From: JAUSKF01 sp964545345
GTDB lineage: Bacteria > Patescibacteriota > Minisyncoccia > UBA6257 > WO2-44-18
Assembly (NCBI GenBank): GCA_964545345.1
Contig: CAZJFE010000003.1
Coordinates: forward strand, 1-44,096
Direction of reading: 5' to 3'
DNA: 44,096 nt
Shown: piece by piece, positions 44,081 to 44,096 of the stretch
Layout: every line of letters begins with the position of its first letter
Numbering within the stretch: the stretch's first letter is position 1
Program-made: the position numbers and the translations under genes
Notes under the pieces: model-generated
The model's database searches: none
Told to the model about the DNA's origin: nothing
The model's input: only the letters and a program-made list of their open reading frames with translations

Positions 44081-44096
44081 ATGGTTAGGATTTTGA
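44081..44096 (+). CDS. Start of a gene cut by the window end
   Basis: Only ATG plus four codons (MVRIL) are present. The call rests on the extended -10 box six bases upstream, the spacing seen at other leaderless genes here. Product unknown. Confidence 0.4.

Overview
The window looks like chromosomal DNA of a small-genome bacterium of the Patescibacteria / Candidate Phyla Radiation (Parcubacteria-like). This is an inference from many short lineage-type hypothetical and membrane proteins, a shortened UvrC, single groES-groEL, four scattered tRNA genes, and TGA used as a normal stop (which argues against the Gracilibacteria-type code). No 16S rRNA is present, so the placement cannot be proved here.

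Layout. 1-24.7 kb is mostly ordinary chromosome, mostly on the minus strand: a DEAD-box helicase end, PrxQ peroxiredoxin plus SET protein, SGNH-like hydrolase, an RlmN/Cfr-like radical SAM enzyme, IMP dehydrogenase, groEL/groES, D-Ala-D-Ala ligase, Nudix and cupin enzymes, and a three-gene sugar-type cluster (KdsC-like phosphatase, Gfo/Idh/MocA and SDR oxidoreductases). Mixed in are many tiny membrane proteins, including an operon of three proteins of 43, 46 and 48 aa. 24.8-39.5 kb is an accessory island: a putative HEPN-type protein, zinc-ribbon protein, ParB-DNA methyltransferase fusion, terminase small and large subunits with no capsid or portal genes, surface-type proteins, a large serine recombinase, a complete diversity-generating retroelement (DGR), a SinR/Cas2-fold-like protein and an ImmA/XRE pair. 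The island ends at a tRNA-Ser gene, and a 13-bp copy of that tRNA's 3' end lies at its other edge. 39.8-44.1 kb returns to chromosomal genes (methyltransferase, zinc-finger protein, UvrC-like nuclease) and a candidate small RNA.

The main system is the DGR: reverse transcriptase (34002-35000, minus), Avd-like accessory protein on the opposite strand (34971-35354, plus), template repeat (35361-35480) and two target genes (35739-36380 and 36546-37391, minus), each ending in a variable repeat. Changes between template and variable repeats fall almost only on template adenines: 23 and 29 of 31 adenines are replaced, and 50 of these 52 changes are A to G. Such a one-sided outcome is unusual and would turn Asn/Tyr codons into Gly/Cys.

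Expression signals fall into recurrent designs: leaderless starts (extended -10 box six or seven bases before ATG), strong TTGACA/TATAAT promoters in front of Shine-Dalgarno-led small genes, and promoters whose -35 box sits in the loop of the preceding terminator hairpin. Several structured non-coding stretches stand out, notably a leader at 40898-41230 in which a perfect 20-bp helix would bury the ribosome binding site of the downstream gene.
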